Below are positions 1 to 8,040 of a DNA stretch of 43,570 nucleotides, piece by piece. The stretch covers positions 1-43,570 of the forward strand of contig JALORF010000006.1 in NCBI GenBank assembly GCA_025459195.1. Reading direction: 5' to 3'. Every line of letters starts with the position of its first letter. Positions within the stretch are counted from its first letter, which is position 1. This DNA comes from Beijerinckiaceae bacterium. GTDB lineage: Bacteria > Pseudomonadota > Alphaproteobacteria > Rhizobiales > Beijerinckiaceae. Both the position numbers and the translations under genes were made by a program. A model generated the notes under the pieces. It did not search any database. It was given only the letters and a program-made list of their open reading frames with translations, and had not been told where the DNA came from.

Positions 1-281
1 TCGATGGCCAGCGCCTTGTCAGTCTGCTTCTGGATTGATGGATCGCGGCCCATGGCCAGAAGGCTCTTGGCCTCTTCCCGCTTCGCCCGCGCTTCTGAAA
101 GGCCAACAGATGGATAGCGACCGACGGAAAGTTTTTTCTGCTTCCCGTCAAAACGATAGGCCAGCCTCCAGAGCTTCGAGCCGTTCGGCATGATCCAGAG
201 TTGTAGCCCGCCGCCATCGGACAGCTTTTGAATGGAATCAGTTGGCTTGGCAGAGCGCAATGCAACGTCTGACAGGGGCAT
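1..281 (-). CDS. Tyrosine-type site-specific integrase, N-terminal DUF4102/Arm-binding domain (truncated by window edge)
   Basis: Reverse-strand reading from 281 gives MPLSDVALRSAKPTDSIQKLSDGGGLQLWIMPNGSKLWRLAYRFDGKQKKLSVGRYPSVGLSEARAKREEAKSLLAMGRDPSIQKQTDKALAI, typical of the P4/DUF4102 integrase N-terminus; runs off the left edge. Confidence 0.9.
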   Translation of the reverse strand, partial: MPLSDVALRSAKPTDSIQKLSDGGGLQLWIMPNGSKLWRLAYRFDGKQKKLSVGRYPSVGLSEARAKREEAKSLLAMGRDPSIQKQTDKALAI

Positions 282-412
282 GTGTTGGCCTCGCTTCGCG
301 GGCCTTGTTGGCCCGGCCAACAGAAAGGCCAACAATCGATGCGGGTGTCAACGTGCCCCGGCGAACGTGGGCGGCAGCAAAAGTGCCATAATCTGGCAAA
401 AAGTCCCCTAAA

Positions 413-431
413 TCAGCCTATTTTAGGCTGA
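413..431. other. Perfect inverted repeat TCAGCCTA-TTT-TAGGCTGA between integrase and tRNA
   Basis: Direct reading; flanked by an outer CCCCTA...TAGGGG pairing. Could be a tRNA/int terminator or a recombinase-region structure. Confidence 0.55.
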
Positions 432-455
432 CTTGAATGTCTGCGAATAGGGGAA

Positions 456-531
456 TGGTGCCGCTTGAGGGATTCGAACCCCCGACCCCCTCATTACGAA
501 TGAGGTGCTCTACCAGCTGAGCTAAAGCGGC
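456..531 (-). tRNA. tRNA-Thr (anticodon CGT), CCA encoded
   Basis: Reverse strand GCCGCTTTAGCTCAGCTGGTAGAGCACCTCATTCGTAATGAGGGGGTCGGGGGTTCGAATCCCTCAAGCGGCACCA; 7-bp acceptor stem, D arm, anticodon loop TTCGTAA and T loop GGTTCGAATC are present. Confidence 0.96.
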
Positions 532-642
532 AACGTTGCGGCGCATAGCAGCCGGCACAGGCCTTGGCAAGCGCACGGGCGGTGGCGCGTCGGGCAAGAG
601 CGTCGCCTTTCGGCAGCAAGCTGGCCGGGAGCCTGGCTTTGC

Positions 643-1467
643 TCAGCCGCTCAGTTCGGCGGCGCGCTGCCGCGCTGCAGCCACGGCCCGGCGCATCAGC
701 GGCTTCAGCCCGTTCTCGGCCATCAGCACATCGAGCGCGGCCGCCGTGGTGCCGCCCGGCGAGGTCACGTTCTGGCGCAAGGTGGCCGGTTCAAGCGGCG
801 ATCGGTGCAGCAATTCGCCCGCACCCTCGACGGTGCCGCGCGCCAGCCGCGCCGCCACATCGGCGGGAAGGCCAGCAGCGATGCCAGCCTCGGTCAGGCA
901 CTCCACCAGCAAGAAGACATAAGCCGGGCCGGAGCCGGACACGGCCGTCACCGCATCGATGAAGTCCTCGCCTGGCACCCATTCCACCTGGCCGATACCG
1001 GACAGGAGCGCCGTCGTCATGGCCCTCTGTGCCGGTGTCACGGCTGTGCTCGCCGCCACGCCGGTCACGCCGCGCTGCACCGAGGCCGGCAGGTTCGGCA
1101 TGGCGCGCACGAACGCGCGCGCGGCCGGCATGCGCGCTTCGAGATTGGCGATGGTCTTGCCGGCCAGGATCGAAATCACCAGCGTGCCCGACCCGGCAAG
1201 GCCAGCCATCGCCGGCGCGGCGGCATCCAGCATCTGCGGCTTGATGCCGAGCACCAGAACCTGGGGTGCCGCGATGCTGGCCAGCGGCGGATTGAGCCGG
1301 AAGCCATGCCGGAGCGCCAGAGCTTCCAGCGCAGCGTCCGCGTTCGGGTCGAGCACGGTCAGCGCCGCTCCCGGAAGGCCGCCACCGAGCCAGCCTTCCA
1401 GCATGGCACCACCCATCTTGCCGGCCCCCATCAGGACGAGGCTGTTCGGAAGCGCTGTGTTGGTCAT
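643..1467 (-). CDS. proC: Pyrroline-5-carboxylate reductase
   Basis: 274-aa ORF with N-terminal LVLMGAGKMGGAMLEGWL nucleotide-binding motif and ProC C-terminus (VTSPGGTTAAALDVLMAENGLKPLMRRAVAAA). Confidence 0.95.
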   Translation of the reverse strand: MTNTALPNSLVLMGAGKMGGAMLEGWLGGGLPGAALTVLDPNADAALEALALRHGFRLNPPLASIAAPQVLVLGIKPQMLDAAAPAMAGLAGSGTLVISILAGKTIANLEARMPAARAFVRAMPNLPASVQRGVTGVAASTAVTPAQRAMTTALLSGIGQVEWVPGEDFIDAVTAVSGSGPAYVFLLVECLTEAGIAAGLPADVAARLARGTVEGAGELLHRSPLEPATLRQNVTSPGGTTAAALDVLMAENGLKPLMRRAVAAARQRAAELSG

Positions 1468-1561
1468 GGCAGATACCCGGCAGGCAGAAGGACGCGCTTG
1501 GGCGCGGACGCTTTCCTTTAGGAAAATCCGCGCCGCCTGTCGCCTGCCAGATTGCCGGCTG

Positions 1562-2062
1562 TCAGGCTTCGCCGACGCATTCCATCATCGAGCAATCCAG
1601 CGCCTCGCGCGCGGACTTGCCGGCCCAGAGCACGAACTGGAAGGCCTGATAGTGGCGCTCGCAGGTCTCGACGGCCGACTTGATCATCATGCCGGCCTGC
1701 TCGTCGGTGGGTTCGGCCCCGCCCGACAGCAGCAGGGAGTGCCGGAACATGACCACGTTCTCGGAACTCCAGAAATCGAAATGGCCGAGCCAGAGCTGTT
1801 CGTTGATCAGCGAGATCAGCGTCACGACCTCGGTCTTGCGCCGCTCCGGCACCTTGAGGTCGAAGGCGGAGGCGACGTGCATGGCTTCCATCTGGTCAAG
1901 CCAGGTCACGGCCACCTGATACTCGGCCCAGTTGCCAGCCACGTTCACCGAGATTTCATCCTCGCCGTCGCGGTCGAAGCTCCAGTCGTTGAGGGCTGCC
2001 AGGCGCTCGATGACATCGAGCGGGTGATTGGCGCGATCAAGATCATGTTCAAGGTCCAGCAC
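1562..2062 (-). CDS. YbjN domain-containing protein
   Basis: 166-aa ORF; LASLNDWSFDRDGEDEISVNVAGNWAEYQVAVTW-type pattern of the YbjN family. Confidence 0.85.
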   Translation of the reverse strand: MLDLEHDLDRANHPLDVIERLAALNDWSFDRDGEDEISVNVAGNWAEYQVAVTWLDQMEAMHVASAFDLKVPERRKTEVVTLISLINEQLWLGHFDFWSSENVVMFRHSLLLSGGAEPTDEQAGMMIKSAVETCERHYQAFQFVLWAGKSAREALDCSMMECVGEA

Positions 2063-2360
2063 AGACAGCCAGCTCCTCCGGAGGGATCAAACGCGGGCGA
2101 ACGCATCAGCGCAACAGGCTCGACAACGCACGCACGGATCAGGCACGCACCATCGCTGGCACGCTCACGCCACCATGGTTCGGCACCGGCCAGAAGCGCC
2201 GGCGACCGATCGTTCGACGGCTTTGAAAAACAAGCCGAATCACCTCTTGCACTGACCATAGATCGGTTTGTGGGGACGGAGAATCCCCCCTCGCGACCGT
2301 CGGCCAGCGGCGACATGCGTCGGGGATTCGGAGCTTGCCAACAATGGCCGCAGCGATTCG

Positions 2361-2381
2361 TCCACAGCCCTTCGCTGTGGA
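2361..2381. terminator. Candidate stem-loop downstream of pgeF (TCCACAGC-CCTTC-GCTGTGGA)
   Basis: Perfect 8-bp inverted repeat just after the pgeF stop; no clear U-tract. Confidence 0.35.
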
Positions 2382-2389
2382 TGACCGGC

Positions 2390-3190
2390 TCAGCCGAGAG
2401 CGATGGCCGAGATCAGCCGGCCATAGTCGGGTTCGGCCCGGTGCGTGGTCATGCGGTAGCTGAAGAAGCGGGCGGGATCCGAATAGGTGCACAGGCCCAG
2501 ATCGATGAAGCGGCCCACGCCGGCCTCAGCGAAGCGGGCCGCGATGAAGGCCGGCAGATCGAACATGGCATGGCCATCACGCGGCGATGGCCGGAAGAAC
2601 CGCGCAAAACCGGCATCAGCGGCCACAAAGCGCGCCACGAACTCGGGCCCGACCTCATAGGCGTTCGGACCGATCGTCGGGCCGAGCACGGCGGTGATGG
2701 CACGGCGGCGCGCACCCAGCCCTTCCATCGCAGCCAGCGTGGCCTCGATGATGCCGCCGAAAGCCCCCTTCCATCCGGCATGGGCCGCGCCGACCACGCC
2801 CGCCTCGCCATCGGCGAACAGGATCGGACCGCAATCGGCGGTCGAGACCCCGAGGCCGAGGCCCGGCACGCGCGTCACCATCGCGTCGGCCTTCGGCCGC
2901 TCGCCCTGCCAGGGCCCCTCGGCGATGACCACATCCGGCGAATGGACCTGATACAGGCTCAGCAGACGTTCGGGGCTGATGGTCAGCACTCCGGCCATGC
3001 GCCGGCGGTTCTCAGCGATGCTGGCCGCGTCATCCTGTGATCCGAGGCCACCGTTGAGCGAGGCATAGAGGCCCGATGACACCCCGCCCTGCCGCGTGAA
3101 GAAGCCATGCCGGATGCCTGGCAGGGCCGAAAGCGCAGGCGCCGTGATCGGCGTCACCATCGAAACGGCCATGGGTGCGGTGTCTGGCAT
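2390..3190 (-). CDS. pgeF: Peptidoglycan editing factor / laccase-domain (DUF152, YfiH) protein
   Basis: HGFFTRQGGVSSGLYASLNGGLGSQDD, LYQVHSPDVV, TADCGPILF and GVVGAAHAGWKGAFGGI motifs; internal ATG (MPDTAPMAV) preferred as start within the 325-aa ORF. Confidence 0.92.
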   Translation of the reverse strand: MPDTAPMAVSMVTPITAPALSALPGIRHGFFTRQGGVSSGLYASLNGGLGSQDDAASIAENRRRMAGVLTISPERLLSLYQVHSPDVVIAEGPWQGERPKADAMVTRVPGLGLGVSTADCGPILFADGEAGVVGAAHAGWKGAFGGIIEATLAAMEGLGARRRAITAVLGPTIGPNAYEVGPEFVARFVAADAGFARFFRPSPRDGHAMFDLPAFIAARFAEAGVGRFIDLGLCTYSDPARFFSYRMTTHRAEPDYGRLISAIALG

Positions 3191-3224
3191 GGTGCGGCTT
3201 TCGCGCGGCAACGTGGGAAGGCCT

Positions 3225-4331
3225 TCAGTCGCCTGCCGCGCCGGCGCTGTCAAACCCGGGCAGGTCGCCAAGGCCAGGGTCGGCGATGGCCATGGCCTTG
3301 AACAGCGTCGCCATCGCGGTGGGCGCGCTCCCGTCCATGCCGGCAAGGCGCTCGGCGGCGGCAGCAATGGCAGCAGCCCCTTCCGGCGCAGCCTGCCGCA
3401 TCAGCGCTTCGGCGCGCTGCGCCAGACCGAGACGGGCCAGAAACACGCCCTGCGGCACCGGCCCGTGGACCCTTGCCTGCATCGCCTTCGCCACGGCCTG
3501 CACCCGGCCGAACTGCACCTGCGTGGTCAGATCAGCCTCGCCCGGTTCAGCCAGCGGATCGACGAAACGGTGACGTTTGACAGCCTGAAGCGTGTCGCCG
3601 GTTCCGGGCTCGCCGGAACCATAGTCGATCAGCAAGGCAGCGCCGCCATGACGGACCACATGGGATGCGAGCCTGCCGGCCAGCGCATCGGCAGCATGGG
3701 GAATTTCCAGCACGGTTCCGGCCGGCAGCAGAGCGCCGAGCCCGCCGGTCGCAGCGGGAGCCAACCCGAAACTCAGCCCGCCTCCAGCATCGAGCCCGAC
3801 CAGGCGCTCGTGCCAGCCATCCGGCGCGGCCACGAACTGGCGCACCGGCAAGGCATCGAGCAACTCGTTCGCCAGCACGATCACCGGCCCCTCCAGCGCG
3901 TCCTCGATGCGCTCGTGCCAGATGATCTGGCCAGCCCTGGCACCGAGCGTGGCTTGCTGGCGACGCCTCAGCACCGGGCTGGTTTCGACCATGTGCACCG
4001 ACAGGCTGGCAGCGGCTGCCGGCAGTGCCCGCGCCATGGCGCGCAGGGCATCGGCCATCAGCGTGCCGCGGCCCGGCCCGATCTCGATCAACCGGCACGA
4101 GGCCGGCGCCCCCATGTCGTGCCAGACCTGCGCCGCCCAGAGCCCGAGCAACTCGCCGAACATCTGGCTGATCTCGGGCGCAGTGGTGAAATCGCCATCG
4201 ACCCCGAACGGATCGCGCGTGGTGTAATAGCCCAGAGTGGGATGACCGAGACACAGTCCCATGTAGCGCTCGACGCTGATCGGCCCTTCGTCAGCGATCA
4301 ACGCCAGCAGCGCATCTTTCAGCGCCGGCAT
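3225..4331 (-). CDS. Class I SAM-dependent methyltransferase (MidA/NDUFAF7, DUF185 family)
   Basis: RYMGLCLGHPTLGYYTTRDPFGVDGDFTTAPEISQMFGELLGLW and LIEIGPGRGTLMAD motifs. Confidence 0.92.
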   Translation of the reverse strand: MPALKDALLALIADEGPISVERYMGLCLGHPTLGYYTTRDPFGVDGDFTTAPEISQMFGELLGLWAAQVWHDMGAPASCRLIEIGPGRGTLMADALRAMARALPAAAASLSVHMVETSPVLRRRQQATLGARAGQIIWHERIEDALEGPVIVLANELLDALPVRQFVAAPDGWHERLVGLDAGGGLSFGLAPAATGGLGALLPAGTVLEIPHAADALAGRLASHVVRHGGAALLIDYGSGEPGTGDTLQAVKRHRFVDPLAEPGEADLTTQVQFGRVQAVAKAMQARVHGPVPQGVFLARLGLAQRAEALMRQAAPEGAAAIAAAAERLAGMDGSAPTAMATLFKAMAIADPGLGDLPGFDSAGAAGD

Positions 4332-4334
4332 GGC

Positions 4335-5183
4335 TCAGACGGTTTGGCGGGCTGCGGCACGGGCGCGCATCACCAGCCAGCCGCCGATCAGCAGCATCGG
4401 CAGAGACAGCACCATGCCCATGGTGACGCCTCCGCCGAGCGCACCGACCGACTGGCCAAACAGGTAGCCAAGCTGCGGGTCAGGCTCGCGGAAGAACTCG
4501 GCCACGATCCGGACGAGCCCATAGCCGATGCCGAACACGCCGGCCACCAGCCCCGGCTGGCGAAAGCCGACCCTGCTGACGACAAACGCCAGCAGGATGA
4601 ACAGCACCGGCCCTTCCAGAAAGGCCTGGTAGATCTGGCTCGGATGGCGCGGCAACGGCCCGCCATTGGGAAACACCATGGCATAGGCGAAATCGGGTGC
4701 GACCCGGCCCCACAACTCGCCATTGATGAAATTGGCGATGCGCCCGAAGAACAGGCCGATCGGCACCACGGCGGCGGCCAGATCGAAGATGCTCAGCGGG
4801 TTGTAGCCATAACGCCTGCCGAACAGCGCCAGCGCCAGCGTGGCCCCGATCAACCCGCCATGAAACGACATGCCACCGCGCCAGATCGCGAGGATTTCGA
4901 GCGGCTCGTCGACATAGCTCGCCAGATCATAAAACAGCACATAGCCGAGCCGGCCGCCCAGCACGACACCGACCGCCACCCAGACCAGAAGGTCATCGAG
5001 TTGCGGCGTCGTCGGGCGCTTGAGCCCGCCCCACAAGCCATCCCGGCCAACCAGCCAGCGGGCATAGAGCCAGCCTCCCAGCAGGCCGGCCACATAGGCC
5101 AGCCCATACCAGCGCAGCGCGACCGGGCCGATGGCGATGGCCACCGGATCGATGATGGGGAAAGGAATGGCGAGGACAGGCAT
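4335..5183 (-). CDS. lgt: Prolipoprotein diacylglyceryl transferase
   Basis: 282-aa multi-TM ORF with GGRLGYVLFYD, GGMSFHGGLIG and GRIANFINGELWGR motifs. Confidence 0.95.
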   Translation of the reverse strand: MPVLAIPFPIIDPVAIAIGPVALRWYGLAYVAGLLGGWLYARWLVGRDGLWGGLKRPTTPQLDDLLVWVAVGVVLGGRLGYVLFYDLASYVDEPLEILAIWRGGMSFHGGLIGATLALALFGRRYGYNPLSIFDLAAAVVPIGLFFGRIANFINGELWGRVAPDFAYAMVFPNGGPLPRHPSQIYQAFLEGPVLFILLAFVVSRVGFRQPGLVAGVFGIGYGLVRIVAEFFREPDPQLGYLFGQSVGALGGGVTMGMVLSLPMLLIGGWLVMRARAAARQTV

Positions 5184-5248
5184 GCCTCACGGGTGCTGGA
5201 TCAGGCGGCGCGGGTCAAGCCTGAATCGGGCCTGACGTGCGCACCGTC

Positions 5249-5785
5249 TCAGCGCGTGGCGCTTGTGGCGCGCGCGGCAGCAACCGCGCTTGGCCGCGCC
5301 GTCGCGGGTGTCGTGCCGCTTGCGGCCCTGACCTGCTCCTGCCCGGCCAGGAACTGGGCGATCTGGTCCATGGATTCGGACGCGGCCTTGTTGACGGTGC
5401 TCTGGTCGACGCCGCTCCAGTCCCCCGAACTGTTGCGGGCCACCGTTGCGCCCTGCATGCGCTGGGCACGGCGCTTCTGGGCATCGAACACATCCCAGAC
5501 AAAGGAGAGGGCTGTCTGGCCATCGGCAGTGGGCTCGGCGGCGAGATAGCCGCGCACCCGAAAGCGCGGGTTGGTGGCAGGATCGACAATGTCAACGCGG
5601 CGCACGCTGGCCTCGTTCGACATGGCCGAACTGAAGGAGCCGCGCATCGCGTCCGGACCGCCGGAAATGCTGTCGACCGCGATGGGCACGCCCGGCGCAA
5701 CGGTGGGCGCGCGGCTGGCGGTCGTGGTCTCGTTGCAGGCAGTCAAGGCGCAGGCCAGCACGGCCGCGGTCAGGATCGATTTCAT
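5249..5785 (-). CDS. Hypothetical lipoprotein
   Basis: MKSILTAAVLACALTACNETTT: signal peptide with lipobox (LTAC); start chosen inside ORF 5249..5809. Confidence 0.7.
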   Translation of the reverse strand: MKSILTAAVLACALTACNETTTASRAPTVAPGVPIAVDSISGGPDAMRGSFSSAMSNEASVRRVDIVDPATNPRFRVRGYLAAEPTADGQTALSFVWDVFDAQKRRAQRMQGATVARNSSGDWSGVDQSTVNKAASESMDQIAQFLAGQEQVRAASGTTPATARPSAVAAARATSATR

Positions 5786-5954
5786 CGGACGCCTCCCGCC
5801 CCTGGTCACGCCGGGGCTTGTCTGGGTTGCTGCTTCTCTAGCCGTTCAACGCCTGCCCGTCCAGTTTCGCAGCCAGCGGCGAAATGTGCGGTGCGTCGCG
5901 GCTTGCAGCGTGATAAGCAGCGGCCAGCTTTCCAATCGCCAGGGATCACCCGCC

Positions 5955-6203
5955 ATGAACGCCCCGAACCGCCTGCTCGATGAAGTCGCCCGTCTGGTCA
6001 CCGATGCTGCCGGCGCGGCGCAGGGCGTGCGCCGCGAGGTCGAGACCGTGGTCAAGACCCAGATGCAGCGCATCCTTGCCGACATGGACGTCGTCACCCG
6101 TGAGGAATTCGAGGCCGTGCGCGAGATGGCGATCATGGCCCGCGAGGACAACGAGCGCCTGGCCGCGAGGATCGCCGCACTGGAAGGGGCCGGCAAGGCC
6201 TGA
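5955..6203 (+). CDS. ubiK: Accessory factor UbiK family (BMFP/DUF526) protein
   Basis: MNAPNRLLDEVARLVTDAAGAAQGVRREVETVVKTQMQRILADMDVVTREEFEAVREMAIMAREDNERLAARIAALE; C-terminal coiled coil with the VTREEFEAVREMA signature. Confidence 0.88.
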   Translation: MNAPNRLLDEVARLVTDAAGAAQGVRREVETVVKTQMQRILADMDVVTREEFEAVREMAIMAREDNERLAARIAALEGAGKA

Positions 6204-6257
6204 CATCGGCGCACGATCATCCCGCCGCGGTGCCAGACCGGCCTGCGCGAACACGCC

Positions 6258-8021
6258 TTACCGGCCAAGGCCCCAGAACGAGCGCTTCGCTGGCGGGGCC
6301 GCATCCGGCTCCGGTCCGGGATCGTCGGGCGCGCGCGGCAATCCGTCCGCCAGCAGCACGGGACCATGGGCCGGCACCGGCGCGCTGGCCCCGGCTTCGG
6401 CTGCCTCTGGCGGCACGTGAGGCTCTGGTGCAGCAGCGCCTGACAGCCCGGCGTGTTGCTCAGGAACCGTCTGGCCTGTCGCCGGCTGGATCATGCCAGC
6501 CCCCTCTCCTGCCGCAACCACCACCGGTGCGACCGTTCGTGCCACCATCCGCATGTCGGCATCATCGGCAGTGCGGTCGGGGCCGGAAACGGCCTCGGCA
6601 GAAGGCGGAGCCAATGGAGAAGCAGAAGGCGCAGCCAAGGGGGAAGCGGCCGGTGGAGCCGTGGCGGCCGGCACAGGCGGGGCGGAAGCTGGTTCCGACA
6701 ACGGACCGAAATCCTCGAAGGCAGGCGCCGTGCTGCCCAGCACCGGCGGCGGCAAAGTCCAGGCAAAGGCGTCAAGCCGGCCCGACACCGGCGAGACCGG
6801 CAACCATGTCTCCGAGACGATGCCATCCGCCACCCAGGCATTGTCACGCGGGGCGCGCACCGACCGGGTCAGCCACTCGCGGGCACGCCCGGCAGAGCCA
6901 TGCTCGCCATCCTCGATCCGCGCCATCAGCAGGCAGGCGCGCTGGGTTGGCACGGCAGCCAGCAGCGGCAGGAGAGCCTTGCGCGCCAGCGGATAGTCCC
7001 GCGCCGCAATCGCGGCATCCGTGACCGCAAAGACACTTTCAGGATCGGTCGGCTTGAGCTTCATCAGGGCCTGGGCCTTGTCGAGCTTGTCCTGCAGGCT
7101 GTCGCCCGTGCGCAGGTTGACATAGGCAGCGGCGAGATCCGGATGCGGCTGCTCGCGCCAGGCCGCTTCAAGCACCCTCGCCGCCTTGCGCAACTCACCC
7201 TTGGCCGAGAGCATGCGGCCCGCCAGCGCCGCAGCCGGCGTCAGGCCGGGTGCGAGCTTCAGGGCTTCGAGCGCAGCCGAGAGTGCGTCAGCCGGGCTTG
7301 CCTCCTGCTTGGCCAGCGCTTCCGCCGCGAGCAGGACCGCGCGATGGCGGCGCGATTCAGTCTTGTCGCTCAGCCGCAAGGCGGCACGGCGCTCCACGGC
7401 GGTGCGGGCCTGCGCCCAGTCGCCGGCCGTGGAATGGAATTCCAGCAGTGCATCATTGGCCCAGGCCAGTGACGGCGACAGCCGGACGGCCTCGTCGGCG
7501 AAGGCGCGGGCGGCGATCTGGTCGCCCCTGCGGCGGGCTTCGACGAACAGGCCGCGCAAGCCCAGCACGCGCGTGGTCGGCTCATCGAGCATGTCCTTGA
7601 AGGCGGCTTCGGCAGCGGGCTTGTCGCCGGACAACTGCGCCGACTGCGCGCTCAGCAGCAGCGACAGCGGCTCATCCGGGATCAGCTTGCGGGCATCGGA
7701 GGCATGCCGGCGCGCTGCCGATGGATCGCCCGCGCCAATCGCGACCATGCCGCGCGAGATGGCCTCATAGCCACGCGAGCGCTTGCGGGCGCGGCTGGCA
7801 AACGAGAACGCTGTCGGCAGGCCGAGCATGAAGCGCAGCAGCGACCACAGCATCATGCCGGCCAGAACCAGCACGGCCACGCCAATGGCCGCCATCGCCA
7901 CCGTGGTCTCGATGGTCATGCCGCCCCAGACGATCGAGACCTCGCCGGGCCGTTCCGCCAGCCAGACCGCGCCGAAGGCCAGCGCGCTGGCGACTGCGAT
8001 GAAGACAAGAATCCGCAACAT
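6258..8021 (-). CDS. hemY: HemY-type heme biosynthesis TPR protein
   Basis: MLRILVFIAVASALAFGAVWLAERPGEVSIVWGGMTIET plus TPR region ending in ARDNAWVADGIVSETWLPVSPVSGRLDAF; located next to hemD/hemC. Confidence 0.88.
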   Translation of the reverse strand: MLRILVFIAVASALAFGAVWLAERPGEVSIVWGGMTIETTVAMAAIGVAVLVLAGMMLWSLLRFMLGLPTAFSFASRARKRSRGYEAISRGMVAIGAGDPSAARRHASDARKLIPDEPLSLLLSAQSAQLSGDKPAAEAAFKDMLDEPTTRVLGLRGLFVEARRRGDQIAARAFADEAVRLSPSLAWANDALLEFHSTAGDWAQARTAVERRAALRLSDKTESRRHRAVLLAAEALAKQEASPADALSAALEALKLAPGLTPAAALAGRMLSAKGELRKAARVLEAAWREQPHPDLAAAYVNLRTGDSLQDKLDKAQALMKLKPTDPESVFAVTDAAIAARDYPLARKALLPLLAAVPTQRACLLMARIEDGEHGSAGRAREWLTRSVRAPRDNAWVADGIVSETWLPVSPVSGRLDAFAWTLPPPVLGSTAPAFEDFGPLSEPASAPPVPAATAPPAASPLAAPSASPLAPPSAEAVSGPDRTADDADMRMVARTVAPVVVAAGEGAGMIQPATGQTVPEQHAGLSGAAAPEPHVPPEAAEAGASAPVPAHGPVLLADGLPRAPDDPGPEPDAAPPAKRSFWGLGR

Positions 8022-8040
8022 CCTGACCTGCCCCGCCCTG

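Noticed and set aside
959-5549. Very long plus-strand ORFs (693 aa and 817 aa)
   Set aside because: Antisense to clearly coding minus-strand genes (proC, pgeF, midA-like, lgt); composition is Arg/His/Gln-rich shadow-ORF noise typical of high GC DNA.
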